A stretch of 64,000 nucleotides of DNA from Yinghuangia elevatio (GCF_040649515.1 NZ_JBEZFP010000004.1:1-64000); one strand, 5' to 3'. Positions 17,737 to 28,927 are shown, numbered from the stretch's first letter. Notes: generated by a model not told the origin, from the sequence alone. A program made the numbers and translations.

Positions 17737-17916
17737 GACGGCGTCACCCCCTCTCGCAGGTCTGGTCGGCTGACGGTGTGGAAGGATTTCGGGGCTGTGG
17801 AACTGTGTGCCGGCGTGGCACCCCTCGGGGTGCGTCGCGTCGGCCGCGCGCCGGGTGACGGGGCGATTCCGGTTGGTGACACGTGCCATGACGGCCCGTC
17901 AGTTAAGCGCGGTGAT

Positions 17917-17947
17917 TAATTACGGCAGTGAGTGCGATCAATGTCAA
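17917..17947 (-). promoter_or_regulatory. Candidate sigma-70-type promoter for the dpp operon
   Basis: On the minus strand a perfect -35 TTGACA (17947-17942) is followed after 19 bases by TAATTA (17922-17917); GTAATT at 18-base spacing is an alternative. Transcription would start near 17908, about 170 bases before the dppB GTG. The surrounding AT-richness supports the call. Confidence 0.5.
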
Positions 17948-18214
17948 TGCATTCGGGTGATCCGTCTCACCGCCCCGTCGAGGCTTTACCAACCGTCCGG
18001 TGGGAGTTTTCGCATCCCGTCTGACCAGTAACGATTAGGCTTCGGCGGGCGGATCTGACGCGATGTCATTCCATACGCACGCGTACGCGTGAAGCCGTCC
18101 GTACCCTCCGCCGCACCGCCGACCGCGCCACCGAGGGCCCTCCGGAGCCGAACCGGGCCTCCGCATCCGGCCATGCGCAGGCGTTCACGTCCCCGAAACA
18201 CTCGTGCGAGAACC

Positions 18215-18252
18215 GTCACGCGTGCGAAACACGCGGCGACACGCCGTGAAAC
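18215..18252 (+). promoter_or_regulatory. GlnR-type nitrogen box upstream of amtB
   Basis: The sequence reads GTCAC-n6-GAAAC (18215-18230), then a degenerate a-half and GAAAC (18248-18252). The 38-nt length and the 22-nt spacing between the two GAAAC elements equal the published actinomycete GlnR consensus gTnAC-n6-GaAAC repeated twice. An extra TTCAC-n6-GAAAC lies at 18184-18199. It is centred about 85 bases before the amtB ATG, as expected for GlnR activation of amtB-glnK-glnD under nitrogen limitation. Confidence 0.75.
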
Positions 18253-18320
18253 CTCACGGCTCGAAGCTCCTTCCCATGAGCCCCGGGGGTCGGCCGGGGC
18301 ACGGAGAAGAGAGGCAGAGT

Positions 18321-19969
<1,649 letters not shown>

Positions 19970-20013
19970 GCCACCCCGGTCCGACCGTGCAAGACAGCGC
20001 ACGCAACGCGACG

Positions 20014-20049
20014 CGAGCCCGCACCGCCCACCAGGCGGGCGGGCTTGCG
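20014..20049 (+). terminator. Hairpin after glnK
   Basis: A two-part stem (20014-20022 with 20041-20049, one G-T pair; 20025-20029 with 20035-20039) forms a 14-bp hairpin about 45 bases after the glnK stop. It may partly terminate before glnD. Confidence 0.55.
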
Positions 20050-20165
20050 TCGTCGAAGACCGAGTCGGCCGAAGCACACCGACTGCCTCGGCCCGGCACC
20101 GAGAGCGATCACCGCACATGACCTACGGTGATCAGGGCCGTCACCGACAAGGAGGGCCGCCCGTC

Positions 20166-22511
20166 GTGGAACCCCGCCCGTCGACCGTCCGCTACACCCG
20201 CGACCGCGAGGAACTGCTCGGCGCCGAGGCGCAGACCGGCCGGGAGCGGCGCCGCGCGCACGCCGTGCTGGCCGACCGCTGGCTCGCCGGCCTCCTGGAC
20301 GAGGCCGGAGGAGCCCCGCCGGGCGTCGCACTCGTCGCGGTCGGCGGCTACGGCCGACGCGAACTGTCGCCCGGCAGCGACCTCGACGTCGTGCTGCTGC
20401 ACGACGGCCGCCGCGACATCGCCGCCCTCGCCGACTCCGTCTGGTACCCCGTGTGGGACGCGGGCGTGCCCCTCGACCATTCCGTACGCACCCCCGACGA
20501 GGCACGCCGCGCGGCCGACGACGACCTGCGCGTACACCTCGGCCTGCTGGACGCCCGGCACATCGCCGGCGACGTCGAACTGACCGGTCAGGTCCGCACC
20601 GCGGCCCTGACCGCCTGGCGCACCAACGCCCCCAAGCGGCTGCCCGAACTCCTGGAGTCCTGCGACGAGCGCGCCGAGAAGTTCGGCGAGCTGGCCTTCC
20701 TCCTCGAACCGGACCTCAAGGAGGCCCGCGGCGGGCTGCGCGACGCGGCCGCACTGCGCGCCGTCGCCGCCTCGTGGATCGCCGACGCGCCGCACGAGGA
20801 GGTGGACAGCGCCCGCGCGACGCTGCTCGACGTACGCGACGCGCTGCATCTGGCCACCGGCCGGGCCGGGGACCGCCTGCTGCTGCAGGAGCAGGACGCC
20901 GTCGCCCGCGGCCTGGGCCTGCTGGACGCGGACACCCTGCTGCGGCGCGTCTCCGAGTCGGCGCGCGCCCTGTCGTACGCCTTCGACGTCACCTGGCGCG
21001 AGGTCAACCGCGTGCTGGCGGCGCGCGTCGGACCCGTGCGCCGGGTCCTGCGCGGGCGCACGTCCGGCCCCGAGCGCCGTCCGCTCGCCGAGGGCGTCGT
21101 CGAGCACGGCGGCGAGGCCGTCCTCGCCCACGGCGCCAACCCCTCGCGCGATGCCGGGCTGCTGCTGCGCGCCGCCGCGGCCGCCGCCCAGGCCGGGCTC
21201 CCGCTGTCCCGGCACGCGGTCGAGCGGCTGTCCGTGGAGAGCCCCCCGATGCCCGACCCGTGGCCGCCCGCGGTGCGCGAATCCTTCGTGGCCCTGCTCG
21301 GCGCCGGCCGCAGCGCGCTCCCGGTGTGGGAGGCGATGGAGTCCAAGCGCCTGGTCACCCGGCTGCTGCCGGACTGGGAGCGGGTGCGCTGCCGCCCGCA
21401 GCGCAACGCCGTGCACCGCTTCACCGTCGACCGCCACCTCGTCGAGGCGGCCATCCAGGCCGCCGCGCACACCCGCCGCGTGTCGCGGCCCGACCTTCTG
21501 CTGGTGGCCGCGCTGCTGCACGACGTCGGCAAAGGCTGGCCGGGCGACCACAGCGTCAGCGGCGAGGTCATCGCCCGCGAGGCGGCCGCCCGCATGGGCT
21601 TCCCCAAGGACGACGTCGACGTCATCGCCACCCTGGTCCGGCACCACCTGCTGCTCGTCGACACCGCGACCCGCCGCGACCTGGACGACCCGGTCACGGT
21701 CTCGGCGTTCGCCGAGGCCATCGGCAGTGTGGAGACGCTGGAGCTGCTGCACGCCCTCACCGAGGCGGACGCCGCCGCGACCGGCCCGGCCGCCTGGAGC
21801 GACTGGCGGGACGCGCTGTGCCGCGACCTGGTCGCGCGGGCGCGGGCGGTGCTGGTGGGCCGTCCGGCGGCGGTCGGGCAGCCGATCGACACCGCGCGGG
21901 TACGCCTGGCCGAGCAGTTCGAACGGGCCGGCGCGGGCGGCTTCGCGGTCACGCTGGAACCGCTGTCGTACGGCGCCGAGGTCACCGTCGCGGCACCGGA
22001 CCGGGTCGGGCTGCTGTCGCTCGCCGCGGGCGTGCTGGCCCTGCACCGGCTCACCGTGCGCTCGGCGGTCGCCGACGTCGTGGACGGCACGGCCATCACG
22101 GTGTGGACCGTCGAGACCGAGTTCGGGTCCCTGCCCGACCCCGCCGCGGTCCGCGAGGACGTGCGGCGCGCGCTGGACGGCGGGCTCGACGTGGCGGGCA
22201 AGCTCGCGCGGCGCGAGGCGGCGTACGCGCCCCGGCGCGGCACCACCCCCGCGCCCCCGCGCGTGGAGGTCGTGCACGGCGCGTCCGAGACGGCCACTGT
22301 TCTGGAGGTGCGCGCCCACGACGGGCCGGGCCTGCTGCACCGCATCGGCAAGGCGCTCGCCGACGCCCACGTGAGCGTGCGGCAGGCGCGCGTGAGCACG
22401 CACGGTGCGGACGCGGTCGACGCGTTCTACGTGGTGGGCGGCGACGGGGAGCCGCTGGCCGCCGACGCGGCCCGGCAGTTGGCCAAGAGCCTGGAGAAAG
22501 CCCTGGCCTGA
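20166..22511 (+). CDS. glnD: PII nucleotidyltransferase (GlnD)
   Basis: Bifunctional modifying/demodifying enzyme of PII; it acts as an adenylyltransferase in Streptomyces. About 781 residues from GTG 20166, which has AGGAGG about 10 bases upstream; an in-frame ATG at 20118 is possible but lacks a clear site. The nucleotidyltransferase motif VGGYGRRELSPGSDLD is near residues 60-75, the HD hydrolase motif ALLHDVGKG near 449-457, and two ACT domains occupy about 605-665 and 710-780. It targets GlnK encoded just upstream. Confidence 0.94.
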   Translation: MEPRPSTVRYTRDREELLGAEAQTGRERRRAHAVLADRWLAGLLDEAGGAPPGVALVAVGGYGRRELSPGSDLDVVLLHDGRRDIAALADSVWYPVWDAGVPLDHSVRTPDEARRAADDDLRVHLGLLDARHIAGDVELTGQVRTAALTAWRTNAPKRLPELLESCDERAEKFGELAFLLEPDLKEARGGLRDAAALRAVAASWIADAPHEEVDSARATLLDVRDALHLATGRAGDRLLLQEQDAVARGLGLLDADTLLRRVSESARALSYAFDVTWREVNRVLAARVGPVRRVLRGRTSGPERRPLAEGVVEHGGEAVLAHGANPSRDAGLLLRAAAAAAQAGLPLSRHAVERLSVESPPMPDPWPPAVRESFVALLGAGRSALPVWEAMESKRLVTRLLPDWERVRCRPQRNAVHRFTVDRHLVEAAIQAAAHTRRVSRPDLLLVAALLHDVGKGWPGDHSVSGEVIAREAAARMGFPKDDVDVIATLVRHHLLLVDTATRRDLDDPVTVSAFAEAIGSVETLELLHALTEADAAATGPAAWSDWRDALCRDLVARARAVLVGRPAAVGQPIDTARVRLAEQFERAGAGGFAVTLEPLSYGAEVTVAAPDRVGLLSLAAGVLALHRLTVRSAVADVVDGTAITVWTVETEFGSLPDPAAVREDVRRALDGGLDVAGKLARREAAYAPRRGTTPAPPRVEVVHGASETATVLEVRAHDGPGLLHRIGKALADAHVSVRQARVSTHGADAVDAFYVVGGDGEPLAADAARQLAKSLEKALA

Positions 22512-22542
22512 CCGCGGGCCGGGCACCCGGCCGGAATCGGCC

Positions 22543-22571
22543 GGACCGCTCGGGACGTTCCCGAGCGGTCC
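22543..22571 (+). terminator. Hairpin terminator after glnD
   Basis: A perfect 13-bp stem, GGACCGCTCGGGA (22543-22555) with its complement at 22559-22571, has a 3-nt loop, about 30 bases after the glnD stop. Confidence 0.75.
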
Positions 22572-22576
22572 CCGGG

Positions 22577-22582
22577 TAGGCT
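22577..22582 (+). promoter_or_regulatory. Candidate -10 element for ffh
   Basis: TAGGCT lies directly after the glnD terminator and about 48 bases before the ffh GTG, leaving room for a short leader with AAGGA. Confidence 0.4.
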
Positions 22583-22629
22583 GGAGCGGACCGCAACCCC
22601 AACTCTCGCGACGAAGGACCTCTGCCGAC

Positions 22630-24177
22630 GTGTTCGACACTCTTTCCGACCGCCTCGCAGCGACCTTCAAGAACCTCCGTGGCAAGGGTCGCCTCTCCGA
22701 GGCCGACATCGACGCCACCGCCCGGGAGATCCGGGTCGCGCTGCTCGAGGCCGACGTGGCGCTGCCCGTCGTGCGCGAGTTCGTGGCGCACGTCAAGGAG
22801 CGGGCGCGCGGTGCCGAGGTGTCGCAGGCGCTGAACCCCGCGCAGCAGATCGTCAAGATCGTCAACGAGGAACTGGTCCGCATCCTCGGCGGCGAGACGC
22901 GGCGGCTGCGTTTCGCGAAGACCGCGCCGACCGTGATCATGCTCGCCGGCCTGCAGGGCGCGGGCAAGACCACCCTCGCCGGCAAGCTCGGCAAGTGGCT
23001 CAAGACCCAGAAGCACTCGCCGCTGCTGGTCGCGTGCGACCTCCAGCGGCCCAACGCGGTCAACCAGCTCAGCGTCGTGGCCGAGCGGGCGGGCGTCGCG
23101 GTCTACGCCCCCGAGCCCGGCAACGGCGTCGGCGACCCGGTCAAGGTCGCCCGCGACTCGATCGAGTACGCCCGCGAGAAGCAGTACGACGTGGTCGTCG
23201 TCGACACCGCCGGCCGCCTCGGCATCGACGCCGAGATGATGCAGCAGGCCGCGGACATCCGCGACGCGGTGAGCCCGGACGAGATCCTGTTCGTCGTCGA
23301 CGCGATGATCGGCCAGGACGCGGTCACCACCGCGCAGGCGTTCCTCGACGGCGTCGGCTTCGACGGCGTGGTGCTCTCCAAGCTCGACGGCGACGCGCGC
23401 GGCGGTGCCGCGCTGTCCGTCGCCCAGGTGACCGGCCGCCAGGTCATGTTCGCCTCCAACGGCGAGAAGCTCGACGACTTCGACGCGTTCCACCCGGACC
23501 GCATGGCGTCGCGCATCCTCGGCATGGGCGACATGCTCAGCCTCATCGAGATGGCCGAGCAGAAGTACGACGCCGACCTCGCGCTCAAGGCCGCCGAGAA
23601 GATCCAGAAGGGCGGCAAGGACTTCACCCTCGACGACTTCCTCCAGCAAATGGAGCAGGTCAAGAAGATGGGGTCCATCTCCAAGCTGCTCGGCATGCTG
23701 CCCGGGATGGGGCAGATGAAGGAGCAGATCGACAGCATCGACGACCGCGACCTCGACCGGGTCGCGGCCATCATCAAGTCGATGACCCCCGGCGAGCGCG
23801 ACGACCCGAAGATCGTCAACGGGTCGCGCCGCGCGCGTATCGCCAAGGGCTCCGGCTGCACGGTCACCGAGGTCAACAACCTCATCGAGCGGTTCTTCGA
23901 GGCCCGCAAGATGATGACGTCGATGGCGCGCGGCGGCGGCTTCCCCGGGATGCCGGGCATGCCCGGCGGCGGCGGTGCCCGCAAGAAGGGCAAGGCACCC
24001 AAGCAGGCCAAGGGCAAGCGCCAGTCGGGCAACCCGATGAAGCGCAAGCAGGAGGAGCTCGCCGCGGCGCAGCGCCGCGAGGAGCGTGCCGCCAGTGCCT
24101 TCCAGCTGCCGGGCGACGGCGCCGCGGACCCGTCGGACTTCGAACTCCCGAAGGGCTTCGAGGACTACCTGAAGTAG
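22630..24177 (+). CDS. ffh: Signal recognition particle protein Ffh
   Basis: 515-residue SRP54-type GTPase that, with 4.5S RNA, targets nascent membrane proteins to FtsY. Start GTG 22630 follows AAGGA. N domain about 1-90; G domain with G1 GLQGAGKTTLAGK, G3 DTAGR, G4 SKLDGDARGG; methionine-rich M domain from about 330 (GMLPGMGQMKEQ) and the RNA-binding GSG (IAKGSGCTVTEVN). The C-terminal tail is Gly/Met then Lys-rich and somewhat longer than usual. First gene of a translation/secretion cluster. Confidence 0.98.
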   Translation: MFDTLSDRLAATFKNLRGKGRLSEADIDATAREIRVALLEADVALPVVREFVAHVKERARGAEVSQALNPAQQIVKIVNEELVRILGGETRRLRFAKTAPTVIMLAGLQGAGKTTLAGKLGKWLKTQKHSPLLVACDLQRPNAVNQLSVVAERAGVAVYAPEPGNGVGDPVKVARDSIEYAREKQYDVVVVDTAGRLGIDAEMMQQAADIRDAVSPDEILFVVDAMIGQDAVTTAQAFLDGVGFDGVVLSKLDGDARGGAALSVAQVTGRQVMFASNGEKLDDFDAFHPDRMASRILGMGDMLSLIEMAEQKYDADLALKAAEKIQKGGKDFTLDDFLQQMEQVKKMGSISKLLGMLPGMGQMKEQIDSIDDRDLDRVAAIIKSMTPGERDDPKIVNGSRRARIAKGSGCTVTEVNNLIERFFEARKMMTSMARGGGFPGMPGMPGGGGARKKGKAPKQAKGKRQSGNPMKRKQEELAAAQRREERAASAFQLPGDGAADPSDFELPKGFEDYLK

Positions 24178-24229
24178 TCCGGGCGACGGCCATGGCACTT
24201 CCCGTACTTCCCGTCCCGGGCGGCGTCAC

Positions 24230-24778
24230 GTGACGGCCGCCTACACGCGTCCGGGCTACCGGGTCGGGATCAGGCCGGTGCGGGACGAGGACGCCGCCGC
24301 GTACCGGGCCGCGGTCCTGCGGTCGATGGAGCACATCACCGCGTGGAACCCGGCGCGGCCCGACGGGTTCCCGGAGATCCTCGCGGCCCAGGGCGCGACG
24401 ATGCGCACGTTCTTCGTCGTCGACCTCGCGGACGGCGGCCTCGCGGGCAAGATCAACGTCGCCAACATCGTGCGCGGCGGGTTCCGCAACGCGACGATCG
24501 GCTACGACGCGTACCTGCCGTACGCCGGGACCGGCCGCATGAGCGAGGGCCTCGCCCTGGTCGTGAACCGCTGCTTCGCCCCCGCCTCGCGCGGCGGGCT
24601 GGAGCTGCACCGGTTGGAGGTCAACGTGCAGCCGGGCAACGAGCGTTCGATCGCACTCGCCAAACGGCTCGGGTTCCGGCACGAGGGTTTCTCGCCGCGC
24701 ATGATCCACATCAACGGCGCGTGGCGCGACCACGAGCGGTTCGCGATGACCGCGGAGGAGTGGCCGGGGCTCGGCTGA
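24230..24778 (+). CDS. GNAT N-acetyltransferase, RimJ/RimL type
   Basis: 182 residues from GTG 24230. The acetyl-CoA loop region reads VNVQPGNERSIALAKRLGFRHEGF, the usual RimJ-like 'N..N..S..lyeklGF' motif, and IGYDAYLPYAGTGRMSEGL resembles the preceding beta-strand block. It may acetylate ribosomal-protein N-termini or small molecules; the target cannot be read from sequence. It lies between ffh and proS. Confidence 0.88.
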   Translation: MTAAYTRPGYRVGIRPVRDEDAAAYRAAVLRSMEHITAWNPARPDGFPEILAAQGATMRTFFVVDLADGGLAGKINVANIVRGGFRNATIGYDAYLPYAGTGRMSEGLALVVNRCFAPASRGGLELHRLEVNVQPGNERSIALAKRLGFRHEGFSPRMIHINGAWRDHERFAMTAEEWPGLG

Positions 24779-24796
24779 GCCGCGCGGGCCATCGGG

Positions 24797-24826
24797 TTCG
24801 GACGGCGACCGGGATGCCCGTACCAT
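24797..24826 (+). promoter_or_regulatory. Candidate promoter of a leaderless proS transcript
   Basis: TTCGGA (24797-24802), an 18-base spacer and TACCAT (24821-24826) end 8 bases before the proS ATG. No Shine-Dalgarno sequence precedes the ATG. Confidence 0.5.
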
Positions 24827-24834
24827 GTGGCCTC

Positions 24835-26247
24835 ATGGCAAAGGCTCCCATCCTCACCCCCCAGGCGGACGATTTTCCGCGCTGGTACCAGGACCTGATC
24901 GGCAAGGCCGAACTGGCGGACAACGGGCCGGTGCGCGGCACCATGGTCATCCGACCGTACGGCTACTCGCTGTGGGAGCGGATGCAGTCCGAGGTCGACG
25001 CCCGTATCAAGGACGCCGGGGCGCAGAACGCGTACTTCCCGATGTTCATCCCGGAGAACTACCTCACGCGCGAGGCCGAGCACGTCGAGGGCTTCAGCCC
25101 CGAGCTGGCGGTCGTCACGCACGGCGGCGGCAAGCAGCTGGAGGAGCCGGTCGTCGTGCGGCCGACGTCCGAGACGATCATCAACGAGTACTTCTCGAAG
25201 TGGGTGCAGTCGTACCGCGACCTGCCGCTGCTCATCAACCAGTGGGCAAACGTGGTGCGTTGGGAGCTTCGGCCGCGCATCTTCCTGCGGACGACCGAGT
25301 TCCTGTGGCAGGAAGGCCACACCGCGCACGCCACGTACGAGGACGCGCGTGCGTACGCCACACGCATCCACCGCCACGTGTACGACGACTTCATGCGCAA
25401 CGTGCTCGCCATCGACGTCGTGCTCGGCCGGAAGACCGCGCGCGAGCGTTTCGCGGGCGCCATCAACACCCTGACGCTCGAAGGCATGATGGGCGACGGC
25501 AAGGCCCTCCAGATGGGCACGTCGCACGAGCTCGGGCAGAACTTCGCCAAGGCCTTCAACACGCAGTACCTGGCGGACACCGGCGAGCGCGAGTACGTCT
25601 GGCAGACCTCGTGGGGCGCCAGCACCCGCATGGTCGGCGGCCTCATCATGAGCCACGGCGACGACAACGGCCTGCGCGTCCCGCCGCGCCTCGCCCCGGT
25701 CCAGGTCGTGGTCATGGCCATCAAGGGCGACGACGCGGTGGTCGACGCGGTGCGGGCGCTCGGCGACCGCCTCAAGGCCGCCGGGGTACGCGTCGTCGTG
25801 GACGACAAGACGGACACCCCCTTCGGCCGCCGCGCGGTCGACTGGGAGCTCAAGGGCGTGCCGATCCGGCTCGAGATCGGGCCGCGCGACCTGGAGGGCG
25901 GCACCGCGATGCTGGCCCGCCGGATCGCGGGCGGCAAGAGCCCGGTGGCGCTCGACACGGTCGTCGAGACGGTCGCGACCGTGCTGGACGAGGACCAGGC
26001 GCTGCTGCTCGCGCAGTCGCGTGAGCGCCGCGTCGCGCGTACCGCCGACGTCACCTCGATCGGCGAGGCGGTCGAGGCCGCGTCGACCGGGTGGGCGCGC
26101 ATGCCGTGGGCCGACCTCGGGGCCGAGGGCGAGGCGAAGCTCGCCGAGCAGGGCGTCTCGGTGCGCTGCCTGGTGACCGCCGACGGCGGGGTGCCGGACG
26201 CCGAGGACCAGGCCGGCAACGTGGCGATCCTGGCCCGCGCCTACTGA
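24835..26247 (+). CDS. proS: Prolyl-tRNA synthetase, archaeal/eukaryotic type
   Basis: 470-residue class II synthetase (ProS type 3, lacking the bacterial editing insertion). Motif 1 is near YSLWERMQSEVD, motif 2 is near RWELRPRIFLRTTEFLWQEGHTAH, and motif 3 lies at GASTRMVGGLIMSHGDDNGLRVP. The anticodon-binding domain and the zinc-like C-terminal domain follow. The ATG at 24835 has no ribosome site but sits 8 bases after a -10-like TACCAT, so a leaderless mRNA is likely. Confidence 0.97.
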   Translation: MAKAPILTPQADDFPRWYQDLIGKAELADNGPVRGTMVIRPYGYSLWERMQSEVDARIKDAGAQNAYFPMFIPENYLTREAEHVEGFSPELAVVTHGGGKQLEEPVVVRPTSETIINEYFSKWVQSYRDLPLLINQWANVVRWELRPRIFLRTTEFLWQEGHTAHATYEDARAYATRIHRHVYDDFMRNVLAIDVVLGRKTARERFAGAINTLTLEGMMGDGKALQMGTSHELGQNFAKAFNTQYLADTGEREYVWQTSWGASTRMVGGLIMSHGDDNGLRVPPRLAPVQVVVMAIKGDDAVVDAVRALGDRLKAAGVRVVVDDKTDTPFGRRAVDWELKGVPIRLEIGPRDLEGGTAMLARRIAGGKSPVALDTVVETVATVLDEDQALLLAQSRERRVARTADVTSIGEAVEAASTGWARMPWADLGAEGEAKLAEQGVSVRCLVTADGGVPDAEDQAGNVAILARAY

Positions 26248-26443
26248 CCCGGACCGCGGGGGTGAGGGGGTCGGCGCGGTTTGGGATCCCGGCGGCATGT
26301 CTGGCAGAATGGCCCGCTGAGTACCCGGAGCATCGTCGGACCCTCTCTCCGCATGACTTCGTGTCCACTGACCGGCCGGTCGCATGTCCCCACGTGACGA
26401 CGCGGTCGCTCACCCACGTCAAGATGCAGGAGACACCACTCTC

Positions 26444-26905
26444 GTGGCAGTCAAGATCAAGCTGAAGCGCCTGGGCAAGATCCGGAGCCCGCACTACCGC
26501 ATCGTCGTCGCCGACGCCCGCACCAAGCGTGACGGTCGCGCGATCGAGGAGATCGGTATCTACCACCCGATGGAGAACCCCTCGCGTATCGAGGTCGACT
26601 CCGACCGGGCGCAGTACTGGCTCGGCGTCGGCGCCCAGCCGACCGACGCGGTCGCCGTGCTCCTCAAGCTCACCGGCGACTGGCAGAAGCACAAGGGCCT
26701 GCCGGCTCCGGAGAACGCGCTGAAGGTCGCCGCGCCGAAGACCGACAAGAAGACCCTGTTCGAGGCTGCCGCCAAGGAAGCCGCGGACGAGCCGAAGGAC
26801 GGCGCCACCACGCCGAAGGCGAAGAAGGAGAAGAAGGCCGAGGCCCCCGCGGCCGACGCCGCTCCCGCCGCCGAGGCCGCCGAGTCGGCGCCGAGCGAGG
26901 GCTGA
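26444..26905 (+). CDS. rpsP: 30S ribosomal protein bS16 with extended tail
   Basis: 153 residues. The first 85 are canonical S16 ([48 protein letters not shown]). The remaining 65-70 residues are an Ala/Lys/Glu-rich tail, a feature of several actinobacterial S16 proteins. GTG 26444 with GGAG 11 bases upstream. It is two bases from the KH gene, so the two are translationally linked. Confidence 0.97.
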   Translation: MAVKIKLKRLGKIRSPHYRIVVADARTKRDGRAIEEIGIYHPMENPSRIEVDSDRAQYWLGVGAQPTDAVAVLLKLTGDWQKHKGLPAPENALKVAAPKTDKKTLFEAAAKEAADEPKDGATTPKAKKEKKAEAPAADAAPAAEAAESAPSEG

Positions 26906-26907
26906 CC

Positions 26908-27147
26908 ATGCTCGAGGAGGCCCTCGAGCATTTGGTCAAGGGCATCGTCGAGAACCCGGACGACGTGAAGGTCCGCGCGCGCAATCTGCGCCGCGGCCGC
27001 ATCCTCGAGGTCCGTGTCCACCCCGACGACCTGGGCAAGGTCATCGGGCGCGGTGGGCGTACGGCTCGGGCGCTGCGTACCGTCGTGACCGCCCTGGGCG
27101 GCCGGGGAGTCCGCGTCGACCTCGTCGACGTCGACCAGGTGCGCTGA
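26908..27147 (+). CDS. khpA: KH-domain RNA-binding protein (KhpA)
   Basis: 79 residues forming a single KH domain with the GxxG loop IGRGGRTARALR. KhpA proteins bind structured RNAs and, with KhpB, affect cell-envelope and ribosome-linked functions. The gene lies in the conserved rpsP-khpA-rimM-trmD-rplS order. Confidence 0.95.
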   Translation: MLEEALEHLVKGIVENPDDVKVRARNLRRGRILEVRVHPDDLGKVIGRGGRTARALRTVVTALGGRGVRVDLVDVDQVR

Positions 27148-27176
27148 AGAAGCACCCGGCGCGCGTCAAGCGCTAT

Positions 27177-27224
27177 GGGCGGCCCTCCACATCTGTGCAA
27201 GCGATGTGGAGGGCCGCCCTTTTT
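27177..27224 (+). terminator. Rho-independent terminator after rpsP-khpA
   Basis: A perfect 17-bp stem (27177-27193 with 27203-27219) and a 9-nt loop are followed by TTTTT. It is one of the best terminators in the window. It splits rpsP-khpA from rimM-trmD. Confidence 0.95.
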
Positions 27225-27323
27225 CCTTCGTTCCCCGGTCCTTTTCCCCTGGCCCCTTCGCTTCGCCCGTGAATCGCTTCGCCCGCGTGCCGCTCCGCGA
27301 AGTGCCCCGTTGAGGAGATAACA

Positions 27324-27953
27324 GTGCAGTTGGTGGTTGCCCGCATCGGCCGGGCCCACGGCATCCGGGGACAGGTCAGCGTCGAGGTGCGCACGGACGA
27401 GCCGGAATTGCGGCTCGCGCCGGGCGCGGTGCTGATGACCGACCCGCCGTCCGCGGGGCCGCTGACCATCGCCGCGGGCAAGGTGCACAGCGGACGGCTG
27501 CTGCTGTCGTTCGAGGGCGTCGCGGACCGGACCGCCGCCGAGGCGCTGCGCAACGTGCTCCTCATCGCGGAGATCGACCCCGACGAACTCCCGGAGGACC
27601 CCGAGGAGTTCTACGACCACCAGCTCGTCGGGCTGGACGTCGTGCTGGCCGACGGGACCGAGATCGGCGAGGTACGCGAGATCGCGCACCTTCCGTCGCA
27701 GGACCTGCTCATCGTCGTGCGGCCGGACGGGCGCGAGGTCATGGTGCCGTTCGTCGAGGAGATCGTGCCCGAGATCGACCTCGAGGAGCAGCGGCTCGTG
27801 GTCACGCCGCCGCCGGGGCTGATCGACCCGGACGAGGCGGAGGTGGCGTCCTCGCGCGACGGCGACGCCGCGGACGGTGACACCCCCGACGGCGACGAGG
27901 GCGACTCGGATGGGGAACCGGGCGGGGAACCGGGCGCGGAGCCCCGGTCATGA
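27324..27953 (+). CDS. rimM: Ribosome maturation factor RimM
   Basis: 209-residue 16S processing factor that binds uS19. [19 protein letters not shown] is the N-terminal RimM signature, and the PRC-barrel part includes [11 protein letters not shown] and [17 protein letters not shown]. The last 45 residues form an Asp/Gly/Glu-rich tail not needed for the fold. GTG 27324 with GAGGAG six bases upstream. The stop overlaps the trmD ATG (ATGA). Confidence 0.96.
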   Translation: MQLVVARIGRAHGIRGQVSVEVRTDEPELRLAPGAVLMTDPPSAGPLTIAAGKVHSGRLLLSFEGVADRTAAEALRNVLLIAEIDPDELPEDPEEFYDHQLVGLDVVLADGTEIGEVREIAHLPSQDLLIVVRPDGREVMVPFVEEIVPEIDLEEQRLVVTPPPGLIDPDEAEVASSRDGDAADGDTPDGDEGDSDGEPGGEPGAEPRS

Positions 27954-28759
27954 GGATCGACGTCGTCTCGATCTTCCCGGAGTACCTGGCGCCGCTCGAC
28001 GTCTCGCTGGTCGGCAAGGCGCGGGCGAAGGGGCTGCTGGACGTACGCCTGCACCAACTGCGCGACCAGGCCCACGACGTGCACCGCACGGTCGACGACA
28101 CGCCTTACGGCGGCGGCCCGGGCATGGTCATGAAGCCCGAGCCGTGGGCGGCCGCACTCGAAGCGGTCGCGCCGCCGGACGGCGAGGGGGTGCCGCGGCT
28201 GATCGTGCCGACACCGTCGGGGCGGCCGTTCACACAGGAGCTTGCCGTCGAACTCGCTTCCGAGCCCTGGCTGCTCTTCGCCCCCGCGCGCTACGAGGGC
28301 ATCGACCGCCGGGTCATCGAGGACGCCGCCACGCGGATGCGCGTGGACGAGGTCTCCATCGGCGACTACGTGCTCGCGGGCGGCGAGGTCGCCGTCCTGG
28401 TGATGGTCGAGGCCGTCGCCCGGCTGCTGCCCGGCGTGCTGGGCAACGCGGAGTCGGTACGCGACGATTCGTTCGCGCCGGGGGCCATGGCGAACCTGCT
28501 CGAAGGGCCGGTCTACACGAAGCCGGCCGAGTGGCGGGGGCGCGAGGTGCCGCCCGTACTGCTGTCCGGGAACCACGGCGCGATTGCCCGGTGGCGCCGC
28601 GACCAGGCCCTGCGCCGGACCGCGGAAAATCGCCCTGACCTGCTGGAACGCCTAACGTCCGGGGACGTCGACAAGCACGACCGGGCCGCTTTGGCGGCTC
28701 TCGGGTGGACGGAGCGGGACGGCCGGTTTTCTCCGGACGCCACCCCTGTGGCAGACTGA
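27950..28759 (+). CDS. trmD: tRNA (guanine-N1)-methyltransferase
   Basis: 269-residue SPOUT methyltransferase making m1G37. The N-terminus [36 protein letters not shown] and [11 protein letters not shown] knot motifs are all present, as is the C-terminal [10 protein letters not shown] helix. Coupled to rimM by a 4-base overlap. Confidence 0.97.
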   Translation: MRIDVVSIFPEYLAPLDVSLVGKARAKGLLDVRLHQLRDQAHDVHRTVDDTPYGGGPGMVMKPEPWAAALEAVAPPDGEGVPRLIVPTPSGRPFTQELAVELASEPWLLFAPARYEGIDRRVIEDAATRMRVDEVSIGDYVLAGGEVAVLVMVEAVARLLPGVLGNAESVRDDSFAPGAMANLLEGPVYTKPAEWRGREVPPVLLSGNHGAIARWRRDQALRRTAENRPDLLERLTSGDVDKHDRAALAALGWTERDGRFSPDATPVAD

Positions 28760-28835
28760 ACAGCTGTTGCCGTACGACCTGATCCGGCGCCGCGCTCCAA
28801 CCGCGGGGGCGCCGGGGGTGCCCCTGCCACAGGGG
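28743..28835 (+). promoter_or_regulatory. Long-range inverted repeat in the rplS leader
   Basis: CCCCTGTGGCAG (28743-28754, over the trmD 3' end) is the perfect complement of CTGCCACAGGGG (28824-28835). The 69-nt interior is GC-rich with further small repeats. It could be a terminator/attenuator or a ribosomal-protein feedback site in the 168-bp gap before rplS. Confidence 0.4.
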
Positions 28836-28927
28836 GAGTACCACCGCGAAGGTCGACGGCCCTCTCTTCGTAGACACCACGACATGCCGTGGGTGACCTG
28901 TGGCACCCGCGAGAAAGCGACGCCACC

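Larger units (their letters stand above)
17737..18320. promoter_or_regulatory. Divergent control region between dpp operon and amtB
   Basis: The 584-bp region has no gene. Its left half is relatively AT-rich and contains the likely dpp promoter. Its right half contains the GlnR-type box and the amtB leader. The two halves are separated by about 200 bp of ordinary GC-rich sequence. Confidence 0.7.

Noticed and set aside
20109..23063. 984-codon minus-strand open frame opposite glnD and ffh
   Set aside because: glnD and ffh on the other strand carry all the family motifs; the long antisense frame is a composition effect.
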